DNA of 64,000 nucleotides from JAAFIM01 sp964467315. Its GTDB lineage: Bacteria > Bacteroidota > Bacteroidia > Chitinophagales > Saprospiraceae. How positions within the stretch are numbered: the stretch's first letter is position 1; every line of letters starts with the position of its first letter. A model generated the notes under the pieces. That model made no database searches, had not been told where the DNA came from, and was given only the letters and a program-made list of their open reading frames with translations. The position numbers were made by a program, and so were the translations under genes. The stretch covers positions 110,877 to 174,876 of the forward strand of contig CAYXSA010000001.1 in NCBI GenBank assembly GCA_964467315.1, read 5' to 3'. Below are positions 52,123 through 60,834 of the stretch, piece by piece.

Positions 52123-52794
52123 CTAAATAAGCCCATAATTTCGTGCTATAACGCGAGAAAAAGCAGCATAATGGCTACTACTCAGGCAACATTCTTGTAT
52201 TAGTGCAGCTGCATCTGGATTGCCATTTTTTGCAAATATAGCGAGTGCCACAATTTTTTTAATTTCAGAGCTACGAACCCTGAGTAAATCAGGTCTGTTT
52301 AGCTTTATAATACTTTCGGTTTTTTCGCCGCGTGAGTTTTTGGGTAAAACGTTTGCTAATTGGGCGTAACCATCATATTCAAAATCGAAAAAATCATCAG
52401 GCGCTTCATGGGTAGGGTCTACTAAACGCTCGTCTTCTGTTGTTGGGAATTGAGCCAATTTATTGTTATTGCACACGCCACAAGCAAGCAATAAATTAGT
52501 CCACTCAAAACAAAGTTCGGGATACAATGCTTTGGGGCGAAAATGCTCAATATCACCAAAACTTACGTGAGCAATTTTGCTTTCGCAGTACGCACATTTG
52601 TCGCAAAAAATAGACTTTAGGGCGTTTTTGATTTTTTCATGATTGTACTTTTTTTCTGCATTTTCGCGTGAGCGTTTAGTTTCTGCATTTGGGGTAGCGA
52701 TTTCGCGGGCACGCGCTTGCAGTAGCACGTTTGTCCAAATTACTGCTTTTTTGACTAAAATATCAGGGGCTTGTCCTTTAATTATTCTTATCAT
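52123..52794 (-). CDS. ptuB: HNH endonuclease, Septu PtuB-type
   Basis: 223 residues from ATG 52794 (MIRIIKGQAPDILVKKAVIW), which has a GGAGG just upstream and overlaps ptuA by 17 bp. The core reads CAYCESKIAHVSFGDIEHFR with the zinc CxxC and HNH histidine, then WTNLLLACGVCNNNK, so both zinc pairs and the catalytic His are present. In Septu systems PtuB is the nuclease activated by the PtuA ATPase against phage. The overlapping pair strongly supports the assignment. The longer frame to 52827 adds an unlikely N-terminus inside ptuA. Confidence 0.88.
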   Translation of the reverse strand: MIRIIKGQAPDILVKKAVIWTNVLLQARAREIATPNAETKRSRENAEKKYNHEKIKNALKSIFCDKCAYCESKIAHVSFGDIEHFRPKALYPELCFEWTNLLLACGVCNNNKLAQFPTTEDERLVDPTHEAPDDFFDFEYDGYAQLANVLPKNSRGEKTESIIKLNRPDLLRVRSSEIKKIVALAIFAKNGNPDAAALIQECCLSSSHYAAFSRVIARNYGLI

Positions 52795-54142
52795 CCTCCA
52801 ATACGAATTGCGTTGATAAAAAGGCATCTATTTTTTTGCTTAATTCGTCTTTTGGGATTGCTTGTGTATTGCCTAAAGCCTCTTGAACGAAAAGAGTCAA
52901 TTCCTGCAACTGCAATTCTTCTGTTGGGTTTCTTTGCTTATTTTTTTTCAGTGAATAGTACTTATCTATTTTTGCTTGTGTGTCTTTAGAAAAAGAGGAG
53001 ACCAAGCCGAATGCCTCGCTTTCCAATACTTTATCAATGGGCTGCGAATGGATATTTTTAATTCTTTCTACCTCTATACGCCCATCGCGTTTATAGAATC
53101 GATAAGTTACTGCGTCTTCAGCGGGCAACCCTGTGGCAATAAAAGGGCTATGAGTGGCTACAATAAACTGGATGTTCGGAAAAGTCCGACTCAAGAGCCA
53201 AGCTATCTCGCGTTGCCATGTTGGGTGTAAGTGTATGTCCAATTCATCTATTAATACTACGCCTTGCTCGTGTAGTGGATTTTCGCTTTTCGGAAAAGCC
53301 TCTATGAGTCGCCAAACTAAATCGCCTACCAAAGCCATCACACTTCTGAATCCGTCTGAAAGTACAGCCGTAGCTGCTTTTGTGCTGCCCGTATTAAACC
53401 AAATACGCCCATTTTCATCAATGCTGTCAAACTGATTACCCTCAGGCAAAAGCTGATTGATGGCTTGTATACCCAATTCGAGATGTTTTTTTGATAGCTC
53501 GTCGTTGCTTTTAGAAACTCGATAATCCAAATACACCAACCAAGTTTCAAATGCTTCCAGCGGCTCGTCTTCTATAAATTGACTCTGAAAATTGGTAAAA
53601 CGGGAAGGCTGTTGCAACTGCGGGACTAAAATACGGCTTTTTCGCGTCAAACGCCGAAATGCCCCATAACCAGCCCCAAACCAACCGTCGCCTTTTGCTG
53701 TGAAAACGTTTTCACGTAGCCAAGGCAATATGCGATTGTTGGTATCTGCTACTAAAGTAGGCTCATTAAATGCCTGATTGTTGATAATTACGCGCTGCTC
53801 ACCCGTTACATAAAACGTATATTGAAACGTTTTTTTGCTCCCTTTGCCACCCTCTTTATTCCCGTATGAATTAGGATCGTTGTCCCCTTGATGCAAACGG
53901 AGTGTGATTTTTCCTGCTTTATCTGTTTGATTAGAGTTGAGCCAGCCTACAGGCTTCAGCAACTGCGGTGCACCCTCTGGACCCGCCAAGAGCAAAGCCA
54001 ATGCCTGCAAAACTGTGCTTTTGCCTGAGCCATTCTCGCCCAATAATGTTACCCAGTTATAGGGCTTCTCTTTGCTACCAAGCCGTATTTTTTCCTGCTG
54101 AAAACACTTAATCCCTTCAAGTGTGATTTCTTCTATCCACAT
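52778..54142 (-). CDS. ptuA: AAA-type ATPase, Septu PtuA-type
   Basis: 454 residues, ABC/SMC-like AAA ATPase. Walker A is LLGENGSGKSTVLQALALLL; the signature region lies near LSDGFRSVMALVGDLVWRL; Walker B is GVVLIDELDIHLHPTWQRE; the switch His is in IQFIVATHSPFIA. The C-terminal part is helical and charged (KIDKYYSLKKNKQRNPTEEL). Overlap with the HNH gene gives the two-gene Septu architecture; an OLD-like ATPase of another family is the alternative. It has a plausible start at 54142, close to an interspersed-element fragment. Confidence 0.88.
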   Translation of the reverse strand: MWIEEITLEGIKCFQQEKIRLGSKEKPYNWVTLLGENGSGKSTVLQALALLLAGPEGAPQLLKPVGWLNSNQTDKAGKITLRLHQGDNDPNSYGNKEGGKGSKKTFQYTFYVTGEQRVIINNQAFNEPTLVADTNNRILPWLRENVFTAKGDGWFGAGYGAFRRLTRKSRILVPQLQQPSRFTNFQSQFIEDEPLEAFETWLVYLDYRVSKSNDELSKKHLELGIQAINQLLPEGNQFDSIDENGRIWFNTGSTKAATAVLSDGFRSVMALVGDLVWRLIEAFPKSENPLHEQGVVLIDELDIHLHPTWQREIAWLLSRTFPNIQFIVATHSPFIATGLPAEDAVTYRFYKRDGRIEVERIKNIHSQPIDKVLESEAFGLVSSFSKDTQAKIDKYYSLKKNKQRNPTEELQLQELTLFVQEALGNTQAIPKDELSKKIDAFLSTQFVLEDDKNN

Positions 54143-54177
54143 AGTCTATGCGCAGTTTTGTTTGTTTTTTGTTGTTT

Positions 54178-54262
54178 GGGGCGTGCCCGCCTGCGGTGCG
54201 CTTTTGGCGCTTGTGAAGCCGTTGCATGCAACGGCTCTACTGGTCGGCGGTCGGGGCTTCGA
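54178..54262 (+). repeat. GCGTG interspersed element, copy 23 (degenerate, right end lost)
   Basis: Has GGGCGTGCCC and a GAAGCCGTTGCATGCAACGG palindrome related to the GCCGTAGCATGCTACGGC module, but no CGGGCTAT core and no CCCTCACGC end. It runs into a 31-bp segment copied from elsewhere (54264). Confidence 0.7.
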
Positions 54263-54263
54263 T

Positions 54264-54294
54264 TTTACGGAATATCGTCGCCCCGCAGTTTGCG
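54264..54294. repeat. 31-bp segment identical to 55011-55041
   Basis: TTTACGGAATATCGTCGCCC followed by CGCAGTTTGCG matches exactly the 3' end and stop of the TPR gene at 55012. It sits between the degenerate element and the neighbouring gene's stop. Confidence 0.9.
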
Positions 54295-54302
54295 CGGCTC
54301 TA

Positions 54303-54917
54303 TCAATCGTTCTGTTTTTTAAGAAAGAACACAACAGGTTTGAGCGTTTTTTTTTCTCCAAACCATGTGTTTACTTTTACATCTCTTAAAATGATAGGGC
54401 TTCCATTGGGTATAGAAGCTATTATTTTGGCATATTGGCTATTGAGGCGGCAACCTTCCACAAACATTTCGTGGTACTTTCCTGCAAGATAAACCCCAAC
54501 GTAAAAACTGTTAGGGCATAAGGCTGATAGCCCAATGTCAAAATTAAGCAATTCTACAGTGATAGGGGCATTTTCTAAAGCTTGTTCTGGCAAATTTTCA
54601 CCATTTGATTTTCCACCCCAAAAAACTTGCAAAGGCAAAGGGTGGTTCGTTGTTTGTATTTCAATACCCTCAACATTCGGCGTAGACAGCAGGACGCTTG
54701 ATTGTCTAAAAGGAGCAACAAATAGTAATTTGGAGTTGCTACTTTCACCTTTTTTGTGGTTGAAATTTTGCTCTTCGTTAGTATTTATTGTTTCGCCTTT
54801 GCTGCTGCTTAGGCGTAAAGGAAATTGTTCAAATGTGTGGAAATGGAGGGTTATTTGGGCGTTGATTTTGGTCGAAAAAAAGACTAAGCAAACGAAAATA
54901 CAAAGATAACGCACCAT
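54303..54917 (-). CDS. exported hypothetical protein
   Basis: 204 residues from ATG 54917, giving the signal peptide MVRYLCIFVCLVFFSTKINA followed by QITLHF. The frame runs to 54971, but that extension covers a terminator. The mature part is beta-rich, with a Ser/Asn-rich region (KGESSNSKLL) and a C-terminal RDVKVNTWFGEKKTLKPVVF. No family recognised. It is co-directional with and downstream of the TPR gene, separated from it by that terminator, so probably transcribed separately. Confidence 0.7.
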   Translation of the reverse strand: MVRYLCIFVCLVFFSTKINAQITLHFHTFEQFPLRLSSSKGETINTNEEQNFNHKKGESSNSKLLFVAPFRQSSVLLSTPNVEGIEIQTTNHPLPLQVFWGGKSNGENLPEQALENAPITVELLNFDIGLSALCPNSFYVGVYLAGKYHEMFVEGCRLNSQYAKIIASIPNGSPIILRDVKVNTWFGEKKTLKPVVFFLKKQND

Positions 54918-54950
54918 GATTTTATTCAAAAGTAAGTTCGTAAAACGATA

Positions 54951-54987
54951 AAAAAAAGGAAGCCTTTTCACAAAGGCTTCCTTTTTT
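54951..54987 (-). terminator. bidirectional intrinsic terminator
   Basis: GGAAGCCTTT/AAAGGCTTCC stem flanked by A7 on the left and T6 on the right, so it works on both strands; on the minus strand it ends the TPR gene. Confidence 0.9.
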
Positions 54988-55011
54988 GGTTTTTATGCCT
55001 TTGTTTTCCCT

Positions 55012-56850
55012 TTACGGAATATCGTCGCCCCGCAGTTTGCGGAAGCGCTTGCGGGACTCTACCACGAAGAGCGAAGACGAATAATCTATAATTATCGTAT
55101 CGTATAAGCTCATCGCTTTTTTCGGGTCGTTTAGGCGGGTTTCGTATAGTTCGGCAAGGGCGAAAAGGGCATTATCCGCTAAAATGCCGTCTTTGTATTG
55201 CGATACGATGAGTTCGTAGTATTCTACAGCTTTTGTGTACTGTCGGCGCGAAACAGCAATTTGTGCTTTGGCAAACAAAATATCATCTTCTAAGTTGTGC
55301 CCCTTGAAAGCGCGGGCGATGCTGTCCATTTTTTCTATAGCCTCCTCGTCGCGGTTCTGAAAACGCAGCAAATCCGCCCCCGCAAATAATTGCATTGCCG
55401 TAGCCGTAGTATCCAATGCGTAATGCTCCAAAATAAACACAGAAAGCTCTATCGCATCGTTGGACATTAGCTCCGAGGTTGCACCTTTTAGCACCTCCAA
55501 TTGCCCTTGCGCCCAATCAAAATCGCCTTTGTAGTACGAAAGTTTGGCATTTTTGAAGCGGGCAAGCTCACCAAGCGGGGAGTCTTTTTGGTCTTTATCG
55601 ACTTGAGAATAGAGCAAGGTCGCCTCCCAAGGGTCGCCGCTCATCAGATACAGGTCGCCGAGATTGAGTTTGGCTTGGTCTTTTTCGTCAGGGGGCAGTT
55701 GGGGCAGATTGACGACTTCAGTAAGGATAGCTATAGCCTTGTTGAGGTCGTACAGATAGCGCGCCTCGAAGTCGGCAAGCTCTTGCATGACGCTGGCGGT
55801 AGAGCGGCGGCGACCAAACTCCTCCAAAAAGGTTTCGTATTCTTTTTCTAAGCCTACAAGGTCGGTTTTGGTATAGTTGGCAGTCTGTAGGAGCAGCTGA
55901 CGGCGAGCGAAAAGGATTTTTTCGCGGGACTCGATATAGTAGGCGGATTCGATGCCTTTTTCTTTGGATATGTATTCGTAACCTTCTACGGCAGCGGCGT
56001 ATTGCTGTTCGTCTAAGGCAGTTTGCGCAAGTCGGAAAACGCGCATACCGCTTTCGTTCATGCGTTTGTCTAAGGCTTTGGCTTGGCGCAGGGCGCTGCT
56101 GTAGTCGCCTTCTTGGGTGAAAACCCAGATAAGCATTTCGGGATACAGGATATTGTTAGCGTCCTTTTGTATGCGGGCGAAAAGTTGTTTTTTTAGTTCT
56201 TCGTAGCCCGATTCGGCGGGCATAGCGCGCTGAAAAAACGCCTGTATATTCGTCATGCGGCTGGGCTGAAAGTCCAACGCATCGAGATAGGCGCTAATCA
56301 TGCTGACTTGGTCGCCTTTTTGGTGGTAGATAGCGCCCAGCTCGAAAGCGAAGGCGGATTTGGTTTTTAGAAGTTTTTCGCCTTTTTGGTAGGCATTTAT
56401 GGCGTAGTCGTATTTTTTGCGCGTGTTGAAAGCTTCTGCGAGTTTGGCGATTTGGGCATGGTCGGCGGGCATTGCTTTAAGGGCTTTTTCGTACTGTTCT
56501 TGGGCTTTATCGGCTTGCCCTTGCAGCTCGAAAAGGTTGCCATAATCTACAAAGCGCTCCAATTTTTCGGGGCTTGCTTTGATAGATTTTTTGAGCATAT
56601 CGTCGGCGGCTTTATAGTCCTGTAGTTCCATGAGCGTGGTCAGATAGCGCTCATAGTAGTAGTCGTGTGCGCGGCTTTGTTCGTGCAGACGCTTGTAGAT
56701 TTCGGCTGCTTTTTCGTATTCGCCATTGGCGAAGTACTCGCGTGCGAGGCGCGGGTCGTTGTTTTGCGCTGCGAGAGAAGAGGCGCAAGGCAGCAAAGGA
56801 GCAGAGAGCAAGGCGGCAAGCAAGCCTATTTGGAAGATGGTACGACGCAT
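55012..56850 (-). CDS. exported TPR-repeat protein
   Basis: 612 residues from ATG 56850 (MRRTIFQIGLLAALLSAPLL, signal peptide to SSLAAQ). Nearly the whole mature chain is tetratricopeptide repeats: AREYFANGEYEKAAEIYKRL, QEQYEKALKAMPAD, YDYAINAYQKGEKLL, and later AKLNLGDLYLMSGDPWEATL and NALFALAELYETRLNDPKKA. Probably a periplasmic scaffold. Length and layout resemble large TPR proteins common in Cytophagales, with no assigned function. Its 3' end is the source of the 31-bp duplication at 54264. Confidence 0.88.
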   Translation of the reverse strand: MRRTIFQIGLLAALLSAPLLPCASSLAAQNNDPRLAREYFANGEYEKAAEIYKRLHEQSRAHDYYYERYLTTLMELQDYKAADDMLKKSIKASPEKLERFVDYGNLFELQGQADKAQEQYEKALKAMPADHAQIAKLAEAFNTRKKYDYAINAYQKGEKLLKTKSAFAFELGAIYHQKGDQVSMISAYLDALDFQPSRMTNIQAFFQRAMPAESGYEELKKQLFARIQKDANNILYPEMLIWVFTQEGDYSSALRQAKALDKRMNESGMRVFRLAQTALDEQQYAAAVEGYEYISKEKGIESAYYIESREKILFARRQLLLQTANYTKTDLVGLEKEYETFLEEFGRRRSTASVMQELADFEARYLYDLNKAIAILTEVVNLPQLPPDEKDQAKLNLGDLYLMSGDPWEATLLYSQVDKDQKDSPLGELARFKNAKLSYYKGDFDWAQGQLEVLKGATSELMSNDAIELSVFILEHYALDTTATAMQLFAGADLLRFQNRDEEAIEKMDSIARAFKGHNLEDDILFAKAQIAVSRRQYTKAVEYYELIVSQYKDGILADNALFALAELYETRLNDPKKAMSLYDTIIIDYSSSLFVVESRKRFRKLRGDDIP

Positions 56851-56923
56851 AACGGAAGGACAGGTTAAAAATGACAAGTTGGCAAATTTTCGGGGGATAG
56901 TGCTATGTAGGTCTGATTTTTTT

Positions 56924-57052
56924 GGGCGTGCCCCTGCTCCCCCGCCCGCGCAAAGCGCGTGCGTGAAAGGTCGCAGGGTCGGGCTATGCGGGGCAGCCCT
57001 GTGCTGCCCATACGGGCAGACACATTGGGGCTGCCCCTACTATCCCTCACGC
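56924..57052 (+). repeat. GCGTG interspersed element, copy 24
   Basis: First module GCGCGTGCG-type within CCTGCTCC/GGTCGCAGGG arms; second module GGGCAGCCCTGTGCTGCCC with GGGCAGACACATTGGGGCTG, as in copy 17. Faces copy 25. Confidence 0.93.
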
Positions 57053-57112
57053 GAATTTTGCTTTCAAAGGCTTTATTCGGAGCGCAGCGCCCGCAAAGGC
57101 GGGCGCTGCCTT

Positions 57113-57240
57113 GCGTGAGGGATAGTAGGGGCGAATCAACATTCGCCCCTTTCAGGGGCGATGGTGGTACGCCCCGAATAGCCCGACCCTGCGACCTTTG
57201 AGCGCCCGCCTTTGCGGGCGCGGGGAGCAGGGGCACGCCC
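57113..57240 (-). repeat. GCGTG interspersed element, copy 25
   Basis: Canonical minus copy. Its tail hairpin (GCAGCGCCCGCAAAGGCGGGCGCTGC) lies in the 60 bp between copies 24 and 25. Together they fill the 409-bp intergenic gap, in which nothing else is seen. Confidence 0.95.
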
Positions 57241-57259
57241 AAAAAAAACTGAAAAATCA

Positions 57260-58801
57260 TCACAAAACGCGGCGCAAGGCGGCGGCGGGCTGCATGAGTT
57301 TTCCTGTGCTGGGGCTGATTTCTTTGCCCGTTTCGGTTAAAATTTTGTAGACCTGTTCGGTGCTAAGCTGGGGGCGTATGGCTTTGAGTACGGCGACGAG
57401 GCTGGCGACATAAGGCGTTGCCATCGAAGTACCGCTAAGATATTCGTACTCGTTGGCGGGCATGGTGGAATAAATATCTACGCCTGGTGCGCAAATCGCC
57501 ATGCCGATGCGGCTCACATCGTTGGAAAAATCGGCTTTTTGGAGGTTGCTGCCTAAGGCGGCGACGGTTATCACGCCTTTCACGCCAGCGGGGGCGCGTT
57601 CGGCTGCGTCCATGCTTTCGTTGCCCGCGGCGACAACGACGATAGCACCGCGTTTTTGGGCGTATTGTACGGCTTGAGTGTATAAAAATTGCGTTTCGGT
57701 GTTGATGGGGCCGCCGAGCGACATAGAAAGCACCGTGCAACCCATATCGACGGCTTCCATCATGCCATCGATAATGCGTTCTTGGCTGGTTCTGCCCGAC
57801 TCGTCGAAGACGCGAATGCTGACGATTTCGACAAAATCGCTGTTGAGGGCGAGGGAGGCGATACCTTTTTGATTGTTGCAAACGGCGGCGGCGATGCCTG
57901 CGCAGTGTGTGCCGTGCCCGTGCGGGTCGATGCTGTAGGCGGGTTTGCCTACGAGAAAATGCGCGGCGAGGTCTTCATGTGTGCCATCTACGCCTGTGTC
58001 GATGATGGCGAGGCGTACTTTTTTGCGGGGGCGTATTTTTTTGGTTTCGATAAGCTCGTAGAACTCATTGAAATTGAGGGCAAAATAAGCCCATTGCTGT
58101 ATAATTTCGGGGTCGTTGACGCGGGGTTGGTCGGGTGCGGGGGCGGGTTGGCTGCCTGCGGGCGCAGGGTCGTTGAGGCTGACGGTTTCGTTGACCTCGA
58201 CCATATCTACGGCGGCGTGTTTGTGCAGCGCTTCGAGCAGGGCGGGTAGGGCGCGAATTTTTCCTTCGGGCAGGTCGAGCGCCAGCACCTCGTCTAAGTC
58301 TGTGAGGTCGCCATACTCCATCTCGAAGGCAGGACGTGCGCTAAGCTCGAAACGTTGCATAAGGAGGTCGAGGGCTTCGATTTTATAGCCTTTTTTGAGG
58401 CGTATGAAAACCTCGCCGTCTGCGTCTACGTCGCTCGGCACGATGGTCGGAGCGCCATTGGCGGCGGGCTGCAGGACTAATTTATTGTTGTTGGTATTGC
58501 CGTCGCTGCCCCAACCTTGTTGCCAATAGTAGTAACCGCCCGACAAAGAAAAGAGGAGCGGAAAGGCTATAAGGCGGCTCGCATTAAAGGTATTCACGAC
58601 GAAGGAGCCGACGGCAAATAGGGCGATGTCTAAGCCGAAATCCATCAGTCCAAAGCCCCCGAAAAGGAAGCTAAAGATATAGGCTAAGATAGAAAAACCC
58701 GTTAGACGACCCCAAGGCTTACCGCCCCAAGCGCCGTCTTTGGTGATGAGCCAGATGCCCAAACAAACAAACATGGATAGAAAAAGTACCGTGTGTAACA
58801 T
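57260..58801 (-). CDS. membrane-anchored subtilisin-like serine protease (S8)
   Basis: 513 residues from ATG 58801. Three or four N-terminal hydrophobic segments (about 1-100) precede a linker and a propeptide-like domain (VFIRLKKGYKIEALDLLMQR), a proline-rich stretch (PAPAGSQPAPAPDQP), and the catalytic domain with an intact triad: Asp in AIIDTGVDGTHED, His in HGHGTHCAGIAA, Ser in YLSGTSMATPYVA, and Asn in VVAAGNES for the oxyanion hole. Multiple N-terminal helices are unusual for S8 enzymes. A small gene lies 33 bp upstream and probably shares its transcript. Confidence 0.9.
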   Translation of the reverse strand: MLHTVLFLSMFVCLGIWLITKDGAWGGKPWGRLTGFSILAYIFSFLFGGFGLMDFGLDIALFAVGSFVVNTFNASRLIAFPLLFSLSGGYYYWQQGWGSDGNTNNNKLVLQPAANGAPTIVPSDVDADGEVFIRLKKGYKIEALDLLMQRFELSARPAFEMEYGDLTDLDEVLALDLPEGKIRALPALLEALHKHAAVDMVEVNETVSLNDPAPAGSQPAPAPDQPRVNDPEIIQQWAYFALNFNEFYELIETKKIRPRKKVRLAIIDTGVDGTHEDLAAHFLVGKPAYSIDPHGHGTHCAGIAAAVCNNQKGIASLALNSDFVEIVSIRVFDESGRTSQERIIDGMMEAVDMGCTVLSMSLGGPINTETQFLYTQAVQYAQKRGAIVVVAAGNESMDAAERAPAGVKGVITVAALGSNLQKADFSNDVSRIGMAICAPGVDIYSTMPANEYEYLSGTSMATPYVASLVAVLKAIRPQLSTEQVYKILTETGKEISPSTGKLMQPAAALRRVL

Positions 58802-58834
58802 AGTCAAGAGTTCTAAGGAAAACAATAAAAGCCC

Positions 58835-59074
58835 CTATTGGGGCTGGATTTGGTAGGCTATAATATCGATTTCTTTGCCCCACATAAAAATAGAAATGCT
58901 TTGCGGGGCGAGCATTGCAGTCATTTCTAATTGCAGGTCGGCTTTTTGTAGTTCGGCGGGCATTTGGGCGGCGCGCCATTTGCCGCCTTTTTCGTCTATC
59001 ATACCCCAAAAACCGCCCGAAAGCGGCACCCAGACGGTGCGCAGGTTGAGTTGTAGAATGTTTGGTGTGCTCAT
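58835..59074 (-). CDS. small conserved-looking protein upstream of the subtilase
   Basis: 79 residues from ATG 59074 (MSTPNILQLNLRTVWVPLSG, then GFWGMIDEKGGKWRA). It is strand-rich, has no signal peptide and no cysteines. No family recognised with confidence. The close co-directional spacing to the membrane subtilase suggests co-expression, and a role as an intracellular partner or inhibitor is conceivable but not shown. Confidence 0.65.
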   Translation of the reverse strand: MSTPNILQLNLRTVWVPLSGGFWGMIDEKGGKWRAAQMPAELQKADLQLEMTAMLAPQSISIFMWGKEIDIIAYQIQPQ

Positions 59075-59139
59075 ATTTTTTTGTGCTATCAAAAATCGTG
59101 CGGCGCTCTGTGCTTGCGCGATGATTAAGATTTTTTTAT

Positions 59140-60504
59140 CTAAGGCAGGTACTCCGTTGCTACGATAATCTCCTGCCCTATTGTGAGCAAATCGCTTTCC
59201 ATCTGTGTATTGAGTGCGTAGAGATTGGGAATGGTGGTGTGGTAGCGTTTGGCGATAGCGCCCAAGTTATCGTTTTGGCGAACGACGTGTATGGTAATGC
59301 GCATACGATTTTCGGCATCATCGCGCACGAGGGGGTTGGTATCTTTTATCTGTTCGCTGCCATCGTCGATAACTTTTAGCAGTTGGTTTTGCTGGAGATT
59401 GTTATTGGGGAGATTGTTCCAGAAGCGAATTTGCTCTACAGATACGCCGTATTGTTGGGAGAGATTATAGAGGTTGTCGCCTGCGATGACGACATGGTAG
59501 CCAGGGGGGACTTCTTTGGGGGGAGGGGGCAGGGAGCCGCCTTTATTGTTGGGGTTCATTTTGTTGGCTTTGCTGTCGTTGTTGCCGCCGCGTTGGTTGA
59601 CATTGTCGCCGTTGCGCTGTGGGTAAGTGGCAGGCAGGGGCGTATTTTTTACGACTTTATTGCTGGGGACTTCTATGTTTTCGGCGAGGGTAAAGAGCGA
59701 TTTGCTTGCGCCGAGCGGTGTATTGTCTGCGACGGGCGGTGTGGGCGGTGTGGGCAGGGGATTGGGGTTGGGCTTGGTGCAAAGCATGGCGAGATGTTGC
59801 GATACGGGTTTTCCGTTGATGGTGATTAGCTCGATGTCGCTGTAGTCGTCGCGTAGACGCAGTATACCGACTCCTTCCAAAAACGATATATTCGTAGGGA
59901 CGCTGCCCGTAATGGCGCTGTAGGTGCGAAATTCGCGGACAAATTTACATTGCTCTTGGGTGATTTTTATTGGCGAAACTTTGCCTGCTCTGGTGCTTAA
60001 GTTGGATTTATCGCCTTCGCGGTAGATGCTATCGTAGCGATAAAAAAACTCGCTGCGGCGGTCGCCATAAGCGAGCGAAGTAGGCGTTTCTTGTATCTGA
60101 TTGATTTCGTGCACTTGGTAGGAGATATAGCCGTTGTTGGTTTTTTCCAATACATTCAAGACACGTAGATTGTTGTTGACGGCTTCGATGAATTCGGGTG
60201 TCAGTGTCGATTCAAAATCGCCGCAGGTCAGCATAGGACTGTTGGGCAATAGATTATTGAGTTGCGAAACATACAAATTGCCTTCTATCTTTGGCACACG
60301 GAAAACGAGCCGCGCCCCTTTTTGGTTCGAGAGATGCGCGTAAAACTCATAGAAGTCAGTCCCATAACCACGTACAATCTGATAATCGTGTTTATTGATA
60401 CAAAGATTATCGGCGAGTAAATAGGTTATGGCTTGCGCCGACACGGTTTGCGGGCAAAAGGCAAGCAAAAAAGCCGCTGAAGCCCAAAAAGCAGTCATTT
60501 TCAT
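59140..60504 (-). CDS. exported protein with two LysM domains
   Basis: 454 residues with a signal peptide (MKMTAFWASAAFLLAFCPQT-VSAQ). The N-terminal ~250 residues form an unrecognised domain (VFRVPKIEGNLYVSQLNNLL; one Cys pair possible, LTCGDF and EQCKF). A Pro/Asn-rich linker (about 265-330) follows, then LysM domains at ~334-378 (YHVVIAGDNLYNLSQQYGVS) and ~405-449 (IHVVRQNDNLGAIAKRYHTT). LysM binds peptidoglycan glycans, so the protein is probably periplasmic or outer-membrane associated. Confidence 0.88.
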   Translation of the reverse strand: MKMTAFWASAAFLLAFCPQTVSAQAITYLLADNLCINKHDYQIVRGYGTDFYEFYAHLSNQKGARLVFRVPKIEGNLYVSQLNNLLPNSPMLTCGDFESTLTPEFIEAVNNNLRVLNVLEKTNNGYISYQVHEINQIQETPTSLAYGDRRSEFFYRYDSIYREGDKSNLSTRAGKVSPIKITQEQCKFVREFRTYSAITGSVPTNISFLEGVGILRLRDDYSDIELITINGKPVSQHLAMLCTKPNPNPLPTPPTPPVADNTPLGASKSLFTLAENIEVPSNKVVKNTPLPATYPQRNGDNVNQRGGNNDSKANKMNPNNKGGSLPPPPKEVPPGYHVVIAGDNLYNLSQQYGVSVEQIRFWNNLPNNNLQQNQLLKVIDDGSEQIKDTNPLVRDDAENRMRITIHVVRQNDNLGAIAKRYHTTIPNLYALNTQMESDLLTIGQEIIVATEYLP

Positions 60505-60631
60505 AATTTTATGGATATTGTCTTGTATATTGTGGTGAAGTGCTGTGAGGGCACAGTGGGATAGATGAAAAAAACGGCTCTTTCGGTGTGCTATGTTGAT
60601 ACAATAGACAGTGTACCGTCAGATTGTCCTT

Positions 60632-60741
60632 GCGAGAGGGATAGGAGGGGCAGCCGCCTTTAGGCGGCTGGTGCGTAGCACCGATAGCCCCGCATAGCCC
60701 GACGCGAGCAGGGTGCGAAGCGCCCTGCGAAGCGGCTCGCC
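60632..60741 (-). repeat. GCGTG interspersed element, copy 26 (variant ends)
   Basis: Ends GCGAGAGGGATAG and GGCTCGCCCC as in copy 19; contains CAGCCGCCTTTAGGCGGCTG and GCATAGCCCGACGCGAGCAG. The remainder of the 330-bp gap shows no other feature. Confidence 0.85.
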
Positions 60742-60834
60742 CCCAAAAATACGAAATTTTGCCCAAAGGGGCTTGTTTTTTGCACGATTATTGCGGCGCT
60801 CGCCAAAATTTTGATAACGAACCAACGGGGCATT

